Origin: Thamnaconus septentrionalis
Lineage: Eukaryota > Chordata > Actinopteri > Tetraodontiformes > Monacanthidae
Assembly (NCBI GenBank): GCA_009823395.1
Contig: CM020501.1
Span: 28,113,361 to 28,177,360 of the forward strand
DNA: 64,000 bases
Direction of reading: 5' to 3'
The first letter of the stretch is position 1, and each line of letters starts with the position of its first letter. The notes under the pieces are model-generated. The model did no database searches. It was not told the DNA's origin and was given only the letters and a program-made list of their open reading frames with translations. The translations under genes were made by a program, and so were the position numbers. Positions 62,701 through 64,000 of this stretch are shown here, in pieces.

Positions 62701-62906
62701 GGCGAACGCATGGGCGAGCGCATGGGTGAGCGCATGGGTGAGCGCATGGGTGAGCGCATGGGTGAGCGCAAGCCGCGGGCCACCAGCCTGCACTGGGCGG
62801 GCGTGGTGGGGAGGGGCGAGCGCTCGCCCTCTGAGCCGGAGCCCTCCTCGTCCTCCTTGATGGACGCCAGCTTCTTCACCAGCCCGCCGTTGCTCTCGCA
62901 ATCAGC
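59068..62906 (-). CDS. Elk-class voltage-gated K+ channel (KCNH3/4/8 family), C-terminal part only
   Basis: Four exons on the minus strand join in phase: 62593-62906, 60898-61001, 60772-60824 and 59068-59745. They give a cytoplasmic C-terminal tail of about 382 residues ending in TAG. The diagnostic part is SPRFVDGIE at the first junction, like the (R)(F/I)VDGIED motif of Elk channels. It is followed by an amphipathic helix (AKLQHEMSVLSRQVTAVSQE, LQEMTRLLRPL) in the place of the coiled-coil segment SRLNQEVSQLSRELRHIMGLL of KCNH3. The rest is Pro/Ser-rich and poorly conserved. The PAS, transmembrane, pore and cyclic-nucleotide-binding parts must lie right of the window. Elk channels set subthreshold K+ currents in neurons. 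Which paralogue it is cannot be decided from this tail. Confidence 0.75.
60331..60430 (+). mobile_element. Partial hAT-like MITE end
   Basis: CAGGGGTGCCAAACTTATTT followed by CACGGGCC and GGGCCGGACTGG, a typical left end of fish hAT elements. The matching right end was not found. Confidence 0.45.
60772..60824 (-). CDS. Elk channel 53-nt exon
   Basis: Acceptor TGCAG|G, donor GAG|GTAATG, phase 1 to 0. It encodes GARDEADTVQAIAKLQHE, the start of the amphipathic helix. Too short to stand out as an ORF, it was found by joining the phases of its neighbours. Confidence 0.72.
60898..61001 (-). CDS. Elk channel exon with VDGIE motif
   Basis: 104 nt, acceptor CCCAG|G, donor TCAG|GTAAAT, phase 2 to 1. 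With the preceding exon it encodes RFVDGIEAESQSAQRFDFSP and GAARIFLQSPDSAAS. Confidence 0.75.
61640..61768 (-). mobile_element. SINE tail half (interrupted by MITE copy E)
   Basis: Reverse complement of the 3' half of the SINE at 30.4 kb (CTGAGCTCAGGGTCGC, CCAGGGCCACATA), with (ATCC)n-like tail sequence at 61640-61665. Confidence 0.75.
61769..62290 (+). mobile_element. MITE family 1, copy E (inserted into a SINE)
   Basis: 522 bp with ends GCTGCGTTTCCATG and AATGGAAACGCACC, flanked on both sides by TAT. It interrupts a SINE whose two halves abut it precisely, which fixes its boundaries. The minus strand reads YVWMEEEMEYFLQAIKEKNL. It lies in an intron of the Elk channel gene. Confidence 0.85.
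62291..62518 (-). mobile_element. SINE head half (interrupted by MITE copy E)
   Basis: Continues the SINE exactly where the tail half stops, through GACAAACAACCGTTCACGCT and GGGAGAACATGCAAACGCCA to the B- and A-box region near 62470-62510. Confidence 0.75.
62593..62906 (-). CDS. Elk channel exon with RSPM repeat
   Basis: The acceptor CTCAG|G at 62906 opens ADCESNGGLVKKLASIKEDE. An acidic/Ser segment and a 12-bp tandem repeat coding RSPM about five times follow. The exon then reads DYVRPTSLQIPVMSFTGPQP and DLSPR. The donor is ACG|GTACGT. 314 nt, phase 0 to 2. Confidence 0.75.
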
Positions 62907-63017
62907 CTGAGGGGAGGAGGAAGGTCAATGGTCAAAGGTCAAGGATCAGTTTGGGTTTTTTGTTTTTTTTCCCAGCAGTAACCCTAACCCTAACCCTAAT
63001 TCCAGCCTTATCGCTAA

Positions 63018-63188
63018 CCCTAATGCCATGCAAGTCTGTGGGGTCAAAAGTCAACTTTGTCCTAGAGACATGGGACCACTTGGAGGTTCATCGGGATCCC
63101 TCAAGACACATCCACGTCAAATTTGGGGCTTCTAGCCTACATTCTTCCTCCAAGGTGGGGCGTGACAGAGAAAGTTTGAGAACCACTG
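63018..63188 (+). mobile_element. hAT-type MITE family 3, copy 2 (partial)
   Basis: Shares GGTCAAAAGTCAACTTTGTC, TTCATCGGGATCCCTCAAGA and the end GAGAACCACTG with the 22.3-kb copy. The left part is replaced by short CCCTAA repeats. Confidence 0.7.
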
Positions 63189-63780
63189 TGCTAGGCGACA
63201 GAAGAGACCCGACGCGCTCAACCCAGATAAACTTCTGAGAAGTCCCGCGATCCTCCGCCATGCGGGGGCGCTGCTGAACCGCAGCAAAGGAAGAGTGAAA
63301 AAGGTGGAAAATAAAAAAATGAAAAAAAAACAGAGCGTCGGTGAAGAGCGAGCACCTTTGCCATTCACAACAGCTGCAATGGCGCCGCCATCCATCCATT
63401 CACTCTCGTCGGGCCTCATTCACAATCGCATGCTGGTTGCTTTTTTTTTTTGGTTTGTTTTTGTTTCAATCTTTTTCGTCGTCCTACTGCAGCTCACACG
63501 CACGGATGGTGGAAGTTCCCTCTTGCACGCGACCTCTCCGCCCCCCACGTGAATCACTCCCCCGTCCCCCCAGTGTCAAGTCCAATCAGGTTGCCCTTTC
63601 AGAGTGAAAAGGAGGGGGCGACCCCGCAGTCGGTCAGCATGTTTGCTGCTGCTGGTGATGGTGATGGTGGTCTGAAGGATGTGTCCCTCTCTCTCTCTCC
63701 AGCAGAAGGTCAGCGGACGAGCGCGTTTGACCCACCGGGTGGGGGAGGGGTGGGATGGAAAGACCTAAACTCCTCCTGCT

Positions 63781-63817
<37 letters not shown>

Positions 63818-64000
63818 CCCCTCCCTCCTCCCTCCTCTCCTCCCCTCCCCCTCTCCCTCCCTTCTATTTGTTGTCTTCCCCCTGCCTATCTTTGGCTCAC
63901 GTGCGCGGCTGCTATTTTTAGATCAGAGAGGTTTAATTTTAGCAGAGGGTGTTTTTTTTTCCCTTTTGCCTGGAGGGAACCAAGGAGCTGAGGAGGGAGT

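Noticed and set aside
62979..63000. CCCTAA repeats resembling telomere sequence
   Set aside because: Only about three units, inside an intron and attached to a MITE relic. Not a telomere or a clear fusion point.
1..64000. CRISPR array, prophage, integron or bacterial defence cluster
   Set aside because: No spaced direct repeats, no operon-like gene packing and no ribosome-binding sites. Intron-containing vertebrate genes explain the window.

Overview
The window looks like nuclear DNA from a teleost fish. It has intron-split vertebrate genes with GT/AG splice sites. Non-coding DNA is crowded with (CA)n, (GAA)n, (GAG)n and (ATG)n microsatellites, short inverted-repeat DNA transposons with hAT-type 8-bp target duplications, and a tRNA-headed SINE. 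No operon, phage, CRISPR array or bacterial system is present.

Three genes can be assembled. (1) satb2 lies on the minus strand, coding from 45835 down to 20801. Its parts are the N-terminal ULD-type domain, CUT-like domain, two CUT repeats, homeodomain and an acidic tail. The exons are joined here by matching splice phase. The coding span is about 25 kb. A 51-nt in-frame microexon sits in the middle. Exon 8 lacks a clear donor because it runs into an 80-nt CA repeat. The last exon shows three apparent frameshifts at C/G runs. (2) crygs, gamma-S crystallin, is on the plus strand at 57249-58412. It is complete, with the classic 3-aa/81-aa/90-aa exon pattern, a TATA box and a poly(A) signal. 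(3) The 3' end of an Elk-class voltage-gated potassium channel gene (KCNH3/4/8 family) is on the minus strand, exons from 62906 down to 59068. It runs off the right edge. A fourth, unidentified minus-strand first exon is possible at 56167-56307.

Layout: 1-20.2 kb is gene-free DNA 3' of satb2, with microsatellites, transposon relics and possible conserved enhancers. 20.2-45.9 kb is satb2 and its introns. 45.9-52.4 kb is probable satb2 5' flank or leader, with a CpG-rich island and a candidate leader exon at about 52 kb. 52.4-57 kb is mostly gene-free. 57-64 kb holds crygs and the channel tail.

The three genes do not form a pathway: a chromatin-organising transcription factor, a lens structural protein and a neuronal channel. 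SATB next to an Elk channel recalls the SATB1-KCNH8 neighbourhood of human 3p24, so the block may be an old paralogous linkage. I found no wholly new system. The most interesting points are the microexon that restores a SUMO-acceptor motif, the repeat-invaded satb2 splice sites, a MITE family carrying a Myb/SANT-like coding remnant, and nested insertions that date these elements relative to one another.
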